From positions 1 to 64,000 of the forward strand of contig BJHM01000007.1 in NCBI GenBank assembly GCA_014192625.1: a stretch of DNA of 64,000 nt, read 5' to 3'. The DNA is from Planctomycetota bacterium. GTDB taxonomy: Bacteria > Planctomycetota > UBA1135 > UBA2386. Numbering within the stretch: position 1 is the first letter of the stretch; every line of letters starts with the position of its first letter. The notes under the pieces are model-generated. The model had not been told where the DNA came from. It was given only the letters and a program-made list of their open reading frames with translations, and ran no database searches. The translations under genes and the position numbers were made by a program. This document shows positions 1-8,476 of the stretch, one piece after another.

Positions 1-375
1 ACGCGACTGGCGGTGCGAGAAAAACCCGGCTGCAGCACATCGCACCGCATCGCGCCGCACCGCACTGCACTGCACATTTGTTCGAAGGGGTTCGCGGGCT
101 TTTCGTCGCGCATCAAACGCGAATGGCGGTGCGGACAAAAAAGGCTGCAGCACATCGCGCCGCATCGCACAGCACCGCACCGCACTGCACATTTGTTCGA
201 AGGGGTTCGCGGGCTTTTCGTCGCGCATCAAACGCGAATGGCGGTGCGGGCAAAAACAGGCTGCAGCACATCGCGCCGCATCGCGCCGCACAGCACCGCA
301 TCGCGCCGCACAGCACATTGGCTCGAAGGGGTTCGCGGGCTTTTCGTCGCGCATCAAACGCGAATGGCGGTGCGG
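1..375. repeat. Imperfect tandem repeat, about 115-126 bp unit
   Basis: About three copies of a block are seen. Its core begins TTCGAAGGGGTTCGCGGG and ends in GGCGGTGCGG. The cores start at about 81, 196 and 322, giving spacings of 115 and 126 bp. Between the cores lies a variable stretch of short CGCACCGCATCG-like units, and this variable stretch accounts for the difference in length. Reading frames stay open across the block because of its composition, so the apparent proteins (rich in His, Arg and Ala) are not supported as genes. The 219 bases from 376 to 594 hold nothing I can name. Confidence 0.85.
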
Positions 376-594
376 CAAAAGTTTTTGACGCGCATGTTCG
401 CAGCTACAGCATCGTCGACGATGCGACTGGTCAGATGGCCATCTGTGGCGCTGCGCTAGCGGTTGCTGATCCGTTGAACTAACTGCTGCACGAGGAACGA
501 CACTACACGGCAACCCACATCGCATATCACCACCGGCGAGTCACTCGGCACAGTCACCATGGCGGCGGCGGCGCAGGCTTGGCACCATCACAGT

Positions 595-1539
595 ATGCGC
601 GTCATCGACCTTGCCACCATTCAGGCAATCATCAAGCCCGCGACAGCGCTCGCCGCCGTCACAGAGGCGTTCATCGCCTATTCCAACGGGCTTGTCACCA
701 CGCCACCAGTGGGCCATCTAAACCTGCCCGAAGCCAACGGCGAACTGCACATCAAGTATGGCCATCTGCGCGGCTCACCAACCTTCACGGTAAAGCTCGC
801 AACCGGTTTCTACCGCAATCCCGAACGCGGTCTCCCATCTGGCAACGGCTGCATGCTGGTGTTTGACGCGAGCACCGGCGCGCTGCTGATGCTGCTGGAG
901 GACGAAGGCTGGCTCACGGAGTTGCGCACCGGACTTGCCGGCGCGATAGCGGCGCGCGCGTGCGGCATGACCAATCCGCATCGCATCGGCATCATTGGCA
1001 CTGGTGTGCAGGCCCGCTTCCAACTGCGCTGCCTGTCGCTCGTTTCCCCATGCCGCTCTGCGATGGTTTTTGGCCGGTCACCCGAACGAACTGCGCGCTA
1101 TATCGCCGACATGGAGCAGGACGGCTTCGAGGTCGTTGCCGCATCCTCGATAGCAGAACTAGCTCGACAATGTGACCTGCTGGTCACGACGACCAACAGC
1201 CACACGCCATTGTTGCATGCAAACGACCTGCGCGGAGGCATGCACGTAACGGCAATGGGTGCTGACGGCGGCGGCAAGAACGAGCTTGATCCGCACATCT
1301 ATGACCACGCCGGGCTCTGCGTTGTCGACAGCCTCTCGCAGGCATCTGCATTTGGCGACACGTCTTTTGCATTGCAACGCGGCTGCGTCTCACGCAGTCA
1401 GCTAACCGAACTTGGCATGTTGTGCGCAGCACCAATACAGCACCGCCAGAAAGGCCTGATCTCCGTGGCAGACCTCACCGGCGTCGCGTGCCAGGACCTT
1501 GCCATCGCAAACTGCGTCGTCGAGGCTTTGACGCGTTGA
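595..1539 (+). CDS. Ornithine cyclodeaminase / mu-crystallin family protein
   Basis: This 314-residue protein matches the NAD(P)-binding ornithine cyclodeaminase/mu-crystallin family, whose members deaminate or reduce imino and amino acids. An N-terminal substrate half contains the segment HIKYGHLRG and the conserved stretch LLEDEGWLTELRTGLAGAIA. It is followed by a Rossmann half with the dinucleotide motif GIIGTGVQARFQ at about residues 136-147 and a TAMGADGGGKNELDP segment near residue 220. I chose the ATG at 595 because MRVIDLATIQ resembles a normal family start. An in-frame ATG at 559 would add twelve Ala/His-rich residues. No good Shine-Dalgarno is seen at either site. The substrate cannot be told from sequence; alanine dehydrogenase, ornithine cyclodeaminase and ketimine reductase all belong here. 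It stands alone, with repeats on both sides. Confidence 0.85.
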   Translation: MRVIDLATIQAIIKPATALAAVTEAFIAYSNGLVTTPPVGHLNLPEANGELHIKYGHLRGSPTFTVKLATGFYRNPERGLPSGNGCMLVFDASTGALLMLLEDEGWLTELRTGLAGAIAARACGMTNPHRIGIIGTGVQARFQLRCLSLVSPCRSAMVFGRSPERTARYIADMEQDGFEVVAASSIAELARQCDLLVTTTNSHTPLLHANDLRGGMHVTAMGADGGGKNELDPHIYDHAGLCVVDSLSQASAFGDTSFALQRGCVSRSQLTELGMLCAAPIQHRQKGLISVADLTGVACQDLAIANCVVEALTR

Positions 1540-1834
1540 ATATGGCTACCCACAACACTTCATAGCGGCCATTTGCATGGAGCATCATGGTGAGCGTGCG
1601 GTTTTGGCCGTCGAACTACCTAGCTCTCTTGCAGTGCGTTTAGCGCGCTACACAAACGGTTAGCCGCCGATTCTTAGCGCAGCTGGTTTGCGGCACCGCC
1701 ATGGCTGATGGGGATTACTGGCAGTTGGCGCAGATACAAAGCAGAGGTTGACAACCTGCTAGAGACGCAAAAAACCACCGCCAACAATAGCGTCCAAAAA
1801 GCGGCCCCTTGCGCAGCAGCCATGAAAAACGCGC

Positions 1835-1940
1835 CGCCAGCAACTTGCAAAAAAACCCTACGCATTGCTACGCGAAAACGCGCAAGCCGCCGACCGCGTG
1901 AATCGCCAGCAACTAGCCAAAAACCCCTACGCATTGCTAC
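1835..1940. repeat. Two 37-bp direct repeats, 69 bp apart
   Basis: The stretch 1540-2083 has no supported gene. Within it, bases 1835-1871 and 1904-1940 are near-identical copies beginning CGCCAGCAACT and ending TACGCATTGCTAC. The 69-bp period equals 23 codons. In the frame of the kinase gene downstream both copies read RQQLAK(K/N)PYALL. That frame is open from just after a TGA at 1823 into the kinase, so the repeat could be part of an N-terminal extension. The ATG at 2084 is still the more normal kinase start. Confidence 0.7.
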
Positions 1941-2083
1941 TGGCCGCAACTACGCACAATGAAAAATACCTTGGGACCAAATGTGCGCCGAAAGGTGCCA
2001 CAGCGGGTCCAGGCAGTCAGCTGCCACTGCAAATCCGATTCTCTATTGCACTGATTTGTCGCACGGCCGATCGCGTTTATCCA

Positions 2084-4873
2084 ATGCAACCAATCAAAAC
2101 CCGCATCCTGATCCTCGCCATCCACGGCGAGCTCGGCCTACTCCTCGAAACAATTCTTGCGCGCCTTTTTCCCAATCAATGCGTGCAGCACCCAGATTCG
2201 CTCAGTGATGAGATAGCGCCGCAAGACTTTTTGCTGTGCGAGTATCCAAGCGAAGATTTTTTACACTGTGCGCAGCTGCGTCATGACAATCGGATCGGCA
2301 TCCTGATTGCTATCACCAAGGAGCATCATGCGACCACACTCGCACGCGCAGCCGGAGCCGACATTGCGTTGCACCATTCCAATATTGGGGACTTGCGCTC
2401 TAAAATCATGGAGCTGCGCCAGAATAAAGGCGGCCCGCGGCCACGCGACCCTGTCTCGGCTGCAATCGACGACCAGTTCCGCAATATGCCCGGCATCCTT
2501 TATCACGCCGATCCAAAAAATTGCCGCTTCACATTCGTCAGCCAACACGCAGAACAGTTGTTGGGCTACCTGCCAGAAGATTGGCTGAAGGACGGTTTTT
2601 GGCTTCAACAACTGCATCCAGATGATCGCGCCAATAGCGCCTCATATCGCAGCAAAGCTTTGCAGGACGGAAGGAACCACCAGTTTGAATGTCGCATGAT
2701 CGCCAAAGACGGGCGCGTCGCATGGGTGCGGGACTTGGCGCAGGTCATTACAAAGAACGGCCATGTCACTGAGATTCGCGGCGTGCTGGTCGACATCACC
2801 GCGCGCAAGCAAGCGCAGCAGGCCCTGCTTGAAAGCGAACTTCGATGGCAGTTCGCAGTCGAAGGAGCAGGTGACGGCGTTTGGGACTGGGATGCCATAA
2901 CCAACAAGGTCCAGTTTTCGCACCGCTGGAAAGAGATGCTCGGCTACGAGGACCATGAAATCGGCGACGGGCTTCACGAGTGGCAGGATCGAGTGCATCC
3001 GGACGATTTGCCAGAGGTGATGACGCTGCTGATGCCGCACATGGAGGGCAAGACCGACAGCTACTCCAGCGAGCACCGCCTGCGCAGCAAGGATGGCCGC
3101 TGGAAGTGGATACTCGATCGCGGCAAGGTGCTAGCGCGCGATGGTAATGGCAAGCCCATACGCGTGGTCGGCACGCACAGCGACATCACCACACGCAAGT
3201 GCGACGATGCGCTGCGATTTGAACAAGCCCGGGTAATCGAGATGATTGTTCAGGGTGCGTCAATGCAGGCGACCCTTGACCGCCTGCTCCGCGCCTTCTC
3301 ACAGCGCTATGACGGACTAATGTGCGCGGTGCTGTTGCTCGACGACGACGGCAAACACCTGCGCGCCTGCGCCGCGCCTGATTTGCCCCCTGACTATGTC
3401 AAGGTATTCGATGGCTTTGCTGTTGGCCCCGGTCGCGCTTGCTGCGGCACCGCCGTTCACCTGCGAGAAAGTGTATTAGTTGCAGACATCGAGAACGACC
3501 CGCTCTGGGCACCATGGCGGGACCTGCCTTTGAGCTTTGGGATTCGCGCCTGCTGGTCCTTGCCGCTTTTCAATTTGCACCGCGAGGTCATCGGCACTCT
3601 TTCGGTGCACTCCCACCAAACAGGCTTGCCCACCGAGTCGCACCTGCAGTGGATGACTTCGGCGGCCCATACCGCGGCTTTGGTGATCGCCACCGCACGT
3701 GCCGAACGGCAACGCAGTTCGCTGGAGCAACAGTTGCGCCAAGCGCAAAAGCTGGAAGCAATGGGGACGCTGGCCGGCGGCATCGCGCACGACTTCAACA
3801 ACATCCTCGCCGCGATTGTCGGCAATGTCGAACTCGCGCGCATCGAACTCGATCGCAACAGATCCGTGCGCCTCAACCTTGACGAGATTGCCATCGCCGC
3901 GCAGCGCGCTATCCAGCACGTGCGTCAGATCCTCACTTTTAGTCGCCGCCAAGTCGCCGAAAACAAACCGATCTCCTTGCTAGCCCCCGTGCATGAGAGC
4001 GCCCGCCTGTTGCGTGCAACTTTGCCAGCAGCTGTCGAAATAAAACTCCACGTCGCAAAGGATGCCCCCGATGTCTTGGCCGATGCGACACAGATCCAGC
4101 AGCTGATCATCAACCTCGGCACCAATGCGTGGCATGCGTTCGAAGGCAGGCATGGCTGCCTCGAGATCAGCTTGGAGCGTACGAATGTTGTTGCGGAGAT
4201 TGCATGCCTGCACAACAACTTGAAAGCAGGGGCACACGCGCTGCTCACTGTCAGCGATAACGGCATGGGCATGGACCAGATGACGCTCGATCGCGCTTTC
4301 GAGCCATTTTTCACGACCAAGGCGCAAGGCAAAGGCACGGGCCTCGGCCTCTCCGTCGTCCACGGCATCGTCCGCAACCATGACGGAGCGATCGCAGTTG
4401 AGAGCGAGCTCTGCGCTGGCACCAAGTTCCGCATCTGGTTGCCCGCGACGGACAAGGACACTTCGCATACACAGCCGCCAGCAAAACCACTTCTGCAACG
4501 TGGCAAGGGTCAACGCGTGCTCTTCCTCGACGACGAACCGCAGCTCATTGAGCTAGGACGAAGCATGCTTACCTTGCTTGGCTATGTGCCCGAAGTTTTC
4601 ACACGGGCAAGCGATGCACTTGCAGCGCTGACAAAAGAACCAAGCCGCTTCGACGCAATTGTTACCGACTTCAACATGCCCGACATGTCCGGCCTCGACT
4701 TTGCTGCTTCGGTGCGCAACTTCAATCCTCACGTTCCCATGCTGCTCAGCTCTGGATTCATGACCGAAGAAGTCCGCGCATCCGCGCTCCAGCGTGGCAT
4801 CCAGAATTTCATCACAAAGCCCAACACCATGCAGGAACTCAGCGGCTCCCTACATGCACTACTGAACGCCTGA
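2084..4873 (+). CDS. Hybrid sensor histidine kinase (PAS-PAS-GAF-HisKA-HATPase-REC)
   Basis: A 929-residue cytoplasmic-looking hybrid kinase with no evident membrane segment. In order it has a receiver-like but degenerate N-terminal domain (about 1-115), two PAS domains with PAC motifs (about 131-240 and 253-373, each with an HPDD signature) and a GAF domain (about 383-535). These are followed by a dimerisation domain with the phospho-acceptor in GGIAHDFNNILA (His near 568), an ATPase domain (N box LIINLGTNAWHA, G boxes SDNGMGMD and GKGTGLGLS) and a C-terminal receiver (about 811-929) with its acceptor Asp in VTDFNMPDMSG near 861. I chose the ATG at 2084 because the receiver-like fold begins there; the frame is open back to about 1826. 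There is no paired response regulator next door, so phosphotransfer probably runs to its own receiver or to a distant partner. The signal is unknown. Confidence 0.92.
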   Translation: MQPIKTRILILAIHGELGLLLETILARLFPNQCVQHPDSLSDEIAPQDFLLCEYPSEDFLHCAQLRHDNRIGILIAITKEHHATTLARAAGADIALHHSNIGDLRSKIMELRQNKGGPRPRDPVSAAIDDQFRNMPGILYHADPKNCRFTFVSQHAEQLLGYLPEDWLKDGFWLQQLHPDDRANSASYRSKALQDGRNHQFECRMIAKDGRVAWVRDLAQVITKNGHVTEIRGVLVDITARKQAQQALLESELRWQFAVEGAGDGVWDWDAITNKVQFSHRWKEMLGYEDHEIGDGLHEWQDRVHPDDLPEVMTLLMPHMEGKTDSYSSEHRLRSKDGRWKWILDRGKVLARDGNGKPIRVVGTHSDITTRKCDDALRFEQARVIEMIVQGASMQATLDRLLRAFSQRYDGLMCAVLLLDDDGKHLRACAAPDLPPDYVKVFDGFAVGPGRACCGTAVHLRESVLVADIENDPLWAPWRDLPLSFGIRACWSLPLFNLHREVIGTLSVHSHQTGLPTESHLQWMTSAAHTAALVIATARAERQRSSLEQQLRQAQKLEAMGTLAGGIAHDFNNILAAIVGNVELARIELDRNRSVRLNLDEIAIAAQRAIQHVRQILTFSRRQVAENKPISLLAPVHESARLLRATLPAAVEIKLHVAKDAPDVLADATQIQQLIINLGTNAWHAFEGRHGCLEISLERTNVVAEIACLHNNLKAGAHALLTVSDNGMGMDQMTLDRAFEPFFTTKAQGKGTGLGLSVVHGIVRNHDGAIAVESELCAGTKFRIWLPATDKDTSHTQPPAKPLLQRGKGQRVLFLDDEPQLIELGRSMLTLLGYVPEVFTRASDALAALTKEPSRFDAIVTDFNMPDMSGLDFAASVRNFNPHVPMLLSSGFMTEEVRASALQRGIQNFITKPNTMQELSGSLHALLNA

Positions 4874-4910
4874 ACGCATCCGATGCGCCCCTGCTAGCGA
4901 ACCAAGAGGC

Positions 4911-5468
4911 ATGGTCAAAACCTGGCAACTCCGGTCATCACTTTGGGTGCCGCACACACCTGATGTGGTGTTCCCGTTTTTTGCGGAGGCCAAAAACCTC
5001 CAAGCGCTGACTCCGCCCTGGTTGTCGTTTGAGATCCTTACTCCGCAACCGTTCTCGCTGCAGCAGGGCACACTGATCGACTACCGCATCACGGTGCGCG
5101 GCTTTCGGATGCGCTGGCGGACTCGCATTGCGAGCTTTGAACCGAGCCGCCGGTTCGTCGACGAGCAGATCCGCGGGCCATATTCGGTCTGGCATCACAC
5201 GCACACCTTTACCGCGCAAGACGGCGGCACGTTGCTAACCGACACTGTTGTGATGCGGCCAAAAGGCGGGCTGCTTGCGGGACTAGTCTTCTCAATGTTC
5301 GTGCGCAAAGACGTGGAGCGAATCTTCCGCTATCGATTGCAACGCATGGCGGAGCTGTTCGGATCGAAAGCGGAGTTCGGCGTTGTGGCATGGGAATCGA
5401 GCAATGTCTCGCACCGCGAAAGGCAGGAAAGCACCACTGCCAACGACCTGCCAACGACTCGGCGGTGA
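4911..5468 (+). CDS. SRPBCC (START-like) ligand-binding family protein
   Basis: This 185-residue protein looks like a helix-grip SRPBCC domain of the type found beside or fused to YfcH-like epimerases. It opens with a strand and a FFAEAKNLQALTPPWLSF segment, continues with FRMRWRTRIASFEP and HHTHTFTAQDGGTLLTD strands, and ends with a long C-terminal helix ending RLQRMAELFG at about residue 150. The last 30 residues are polar and probably disordered. Such domains bind hydrophobic ligands in a deep pocket; the ligand is not predictable here. It starts 37 bases after the kinase stop and lies 71 bases before the HDOD gene, on the same strand, so it may share their transcript. Confidence 0.8.
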   Translation: MVKTWQLRSSLWVPHTPDVVFPFFAEAKNLQALTPPWLSFEILTPQPFSLQQGTLIDYRITVRGFRMRWRTRIASFEPSRRFVDEQIRGPYSVWHHTHTFTAQDGGTLLTDTVVMRPKGGLLAGLVFSMFVRKDVERIFRYRLQRMAELFGSKAEFGVVAWESSNVSHRERQESTTANDLPTTRR

Positions 5469-5539
5469 CCTAAGGGAAATCCCAAAAGCCGGACTCTTGC
5501 TGCTCGTGCTCACTCTCCGAAGAAAGAGGCTGGTAACCG

Positions 5540-7489
5540 ATGCCGACCAAGAACTTCCAAGAGCTGAAGGCGACCGGCGCACTACCCTCGCCGCCGGGAG
5601 TGGGACTTGAGATCCTGCGCCTCACGAACAAATTTGATTGTTCGATCGAAGAGCTTGCTGCTGCCATTCAGATCGACCCGGTATTAACGAGCCGTCTCCT
5701 GCAAGTGGCCAACACGAGCGCGGTGCGCGGCTCGCAACCGTGCGCAACGATTCAAGCGGCGGCAATGCGACTTGGCCTACGGTCCGTACGCGCCATCGGC
5801 CTCGGCTTCAGTCTCGTTTCAGGCCATCGCGCAGGTCGCTGTTCCGGTTTCAACTACGACGCGTTCTGGTCGCAATCGCTGGCGCGCGCAGTCGCTTCGG
5901 CAGAGATCGCCACGCGCTGCAAGATCGGCGAAGCCGCGGAATTGTTTGTCGCCGGTTTGTTGAGCGACATCGGCACGCTGGCTCTCGCCACCGTGCATCC
6001 CACTGACTTTGCCGAAATCCTCACTAGACCTGAGGCTAGCGATCCTTCGCTGCGAGCTAGCCTTGAACAAAAACGGTTTGGCATCGACCACGCCGAGGCC
6101 GGCGTCTCGATGCTGCAAGAATGGGCCTTGCCCGAAGCCATCGTGCAGGCGATCAGCACCGTCGATTTGGTTGCTGCACCGGGCACGCAACATGGCGCAA
6201 CCATGAGCCTGCCGGCGGCGGTGTGGATCGCTGCGCGCTTCGCTACGGCACTAACCAATCCGACCAGGCGACCCATCGCACTGGCAGAGGCGCGCCGCGC
6301 ATTGGAGAACCTGCCTTCGATCGCCAAGGAAACGCTGCCGGAATTGTGGATCACCATCGCGAAGAGTTGGCGAAGCTGGGGCGCGGTGCTCGACATCGTG
6401 ACCACCGAGGTGCCACCGTTCGAAGAAGCGCGCACACCAACAACCGGTGCCGAGTCCGCGACTAAAGAACTTGTCGCAGAGGTGGCAATAACGAAGCCGC
6501 AAGGGGCCCGCATCCTGATTGTCGACGATGACCCGACAACAGTGCGCCTGCTGCTGAGCCTGCTGCAGCGCGAAGGTCACGCGGTCGTTACCGCTACCGG
6601 CGCAAAGGAAGCCCTTCGATTGGCATTTGAGAACATGCCGCAGATCCTGATCTGCGATCGCAATATGCCTGAGATGGATGGCGTTACCTTGATTCGCAAC
6701 CTGCGGCAGTTTGAAGCAGGCCGCCGTGTCTACGCCATCTTGCTCACCGCCGACGACACTGAAGAGCAAGCGGTCAGCGGACTCGATGCGGGCGCTGACG
6801 ACTACCTAGTAAAACCTTTCCGCCCCAAACTTCTGATGGCCCGCCTGCGCGCGGCCATGCGAGTGATCCATCTGCAAGAGCGCGTCGATGAGGCCCGCGT
6901 GACGATGCAGGGGCAGGTCGCCGATCTGGGCGTGCTCGCGCGCAATCTGCAGCATGCGGCCATCACCGATACGCTCACTGGCTTGCCCAACCGCCGCTTC
7001 GCAATGGACCACCTCCGCGAAGAATGGCAGCGCGCCTTCACCGCACGTTCGCCGCTGTCGCTGCTGATCCTTGATGTCGATCGCTTCAAGCGCGTCAACG
7101 ACACCTTCGGCCACGCCGCCGGCGACGCTGTGCTGACTTTGATTGCAAAGGTCCTCCAGACCAGCGTTGCCTCACAAGGCACCGCGTGCCGGATCGGCGG
7201 GGAAGAGTTTGTCGTGATCCTGCCCGGGACCGACGCACAACGGGCGAGGATGATCGCAGAGGCATTGCGGGCCGTGATCGCAAACACACCAGTGCGCGGG
7301 CCAAATTTTGAATGCATGGTCACAGCAAGCTTCGGGGTCGCGACCGCAAACGCATCGATCCGCAGTTTTGAGCAACTAATGGGGCTTGCCGACCAAGGCC
7401 TCTACATAGCGAAGAACAGTGGCCGAAATCAGGTGCGCGGGACTCAGGAAGATGCGTCGCGCAGGCCTGCAGCCAAGCCGGCCAGCTAG
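5540..7489 (+). CDS. HDOD-REC-GGDEF signalling protein (putative diguanylate cyclase)
   Basis: The 649 residues carry three domains. First is an HDOD domain (about 1-285, with the motif IDPVLTSRLLQVANTS). Second is a receiver (about 323-445), with the acidic pocket VDDD and the acceptor Asp in ICDRNMPEMDG near 373 and the lysine in VKPF. Third is a GGDEF domain (about 476-640) with DTLTGLPNRR, DVDRFKRVND and an intact active-site GGEEF near 553. The RxxD product-inhibition site five residues upstream of GGEEF is absent (the stretch reads SQGTACRI), so feedback inhibition by c-di-GMP at that site is unlikely. HDOD plus receiver plus cyclase suggests a phosphorylation-controlled c-di-GMP output, and the hybrid kinase upstream (2084-4873) is a possible partner. 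AGAGG lies about ten bases before the ATG. Confidence 0.92.
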   Translation: MPTKNFQELKATGALPSPPGVGLEILRLTNKFDCSIEELAAAIQIDPVLTSRLLQVANTSAVRGSQPCATIQAAAMRLGLRSVRAIGLGFSLVSGHRAGRCSGFNYDAFWSQSLARAVASAEIATRCKIGEAAELFVAGLLSDIGTLALATVHPTDFAEILTRPEASDPSLRASLEQKRFGIDHAEAGVSMLQEWALPEAIVQAISTVDLVAAPGTQHGATMSLPAAVWIAARFATALTNPTRRPIALAEARRALENLPSIAKETLPELWITIAKSWRSWGAVLDIVTTEVPPFEEARTPTTGAESATKELVAEVAITKPQGARILIVDDDPTTVRLLLSLLQREGHAVVTATGAKEALRLAFENMPQILICDRNMPEMDGVTLIRNLRQFEAGRRVYAILLTADDTEEQAVSGLDAGADDYLVKPFRPKLLMARLRAAMRVIHLQERVDEARVTMQGQVADLGVLARNLQHAAITDTLTGLPNRRFAMDHLREEWQRAFTARSPLSLLILDVDRFKRVNDTFGHAAGDAVLTLIAKVLQTSVASQGTACRIGGEEFVVILPGTDAQRARMIAEALRAVIANTPVRGPNFECMVTASFGVATANASIRSFEQLMGLADQGLYIAKNSGRNQVRGTQEDASRRPAAKPAS

Positions 7490-7543
7490 CACCGCTGCAC
7501 AACAAATCATGGTGGGCAGCAATGCTGCTAGCATCTGTGGACC

Positions 7544-8476
7544 ATGATCCGCGCCACCCTGGCTTTGTTAGTCTCGATTGGCCTGCTTGCCGCACAAGGT
7601 GACGTTGCCAAAAAAGACCTGCCGACCAAGCCGGCGCGAACACATTCATTCTTCATCGCTGGGCCACAGTTCACTGGCATCATCGGCGAGGACGGCAAAG
7701 ACGTCTGGGACTCCAAGCAGCCGCACGCTCGCGATGGATACGTGCTGGAAAACGGCAACGTGCTGGTGACGTGGACCGAGCTCGCCGCCGAGGTGACGCG
7801 CGAGGGCAAGGTGGTGTTCACGTATTCCAAGTCGAAGGACAACCAAGAACTTGGCACCATCGAACGTCTCGCCAACGGCAACACCTTGATCACCGAACTC
7901 GGCAAGCAGCCGACGCTGCTCGAAGTGAAGCCGGATGGCAAGGTCGACATCACCGTGGCACTAAAGCCCGAGACCGACAACGCACACATGCAAACCCGCA
8001 TGGCGCGCAAACTCGACAACGGCAACTACCTCGTGCCTCACCTGCTCGCGTTTGCGATCAAGGAGTACAAGCCAAACGGCGAGGTAGTCAAAATCATTCG
8101 CACGGACCTGCCAGAACTTGGCGGACCGAAAGCGGAGAACTGGCCGTTCACGGCAATCCGACTCGCTGACGGCAACACGCTCGTGGGCCTCACGCACGGC
8201 AACAAAGTGGCCGAGTTTGACAAGGACGGAAAGCCAGTTTGGGTCGTCACCAACGATGACCTAGAAGGCAAGCCGATCGTCGATGCGTGTGGCGTGCAAC
8301 GTCTTCCCGACGGCAACACCGTGATCGCGAGCTATGCCGCACCACATGGCATCAAGCTGTTTGAAGTGACGCGCGACAAGCAGATCGTCTGGAGCTACGC
8401 GGGCCCGCACAACGTCCACCACTTCCAGATTTTGACCACCAACGGCGTGCAGATACCGGGCAAGCCACAGAAGTGA
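7544..8476 (+). CDS. Secreted PQQ-like beta-propeller protein
   Basis: A 310-residue exported protein. A signal peptide (MIRATLALLVSIGLLAAQG) leads into repeated blade motifs of the form L-x-NGNTLI/V (VLENGNVLVTW, RLANGNTLIT, KLDNGNYLVP, RLADGNTLVG, RLPDGNTVIA), each followed by an EV-x-x-DGK strand. This is the pattern of PQQ-like or arylsulfotransferase-like propellers. No catalytic residues can be assigned. The stop codon overlaps the GTG start of the amino-acid transporter gene (GTGA at 8473-8476), so the two are probably translated together. A periplasmic or surface sensor or scaffold linked to solute uptake is an inference only. Confidence 0.8.
   Translation: MIRATLALLVSIGLLAAQGDVAKKDLPTKPARTHSFFIAGPQFTGIIGEDGKDVWDSKQPHARDGYVLENGNVLVTWTELAAEVTREGKVVFTYSKSKDNQELGTIERLANGNTLITELGKQPTLLEVKPDGKVDITVALKPETDNAHMQTRMARKLDNGNYLVPHLLAFAIKEYKPNGEVVKIIRTDLPELGGPKAENWPFTAIRLADGNTLVGLTHGNKVAEFDKDGKPVWVVTNDDLEGKPIVDACGVQRLPDGNTVIASYAAPHGIKLFEVTRDKQIVWSYAGPHNVHHFQILTTNGVQIPGKPQK

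Noticed and set aside
1-375. CRISPR array
   Set aside because: The repeats are over 50 bp with variable, low-complexity spacers that resemble each other, and there are no cas genes.
13-459. 148-codon frame in the left tandem repeat
   Set aside because: Open only because the repeat unit lacks stop codons; His/Arg/Ala-rich with no protein-like character.
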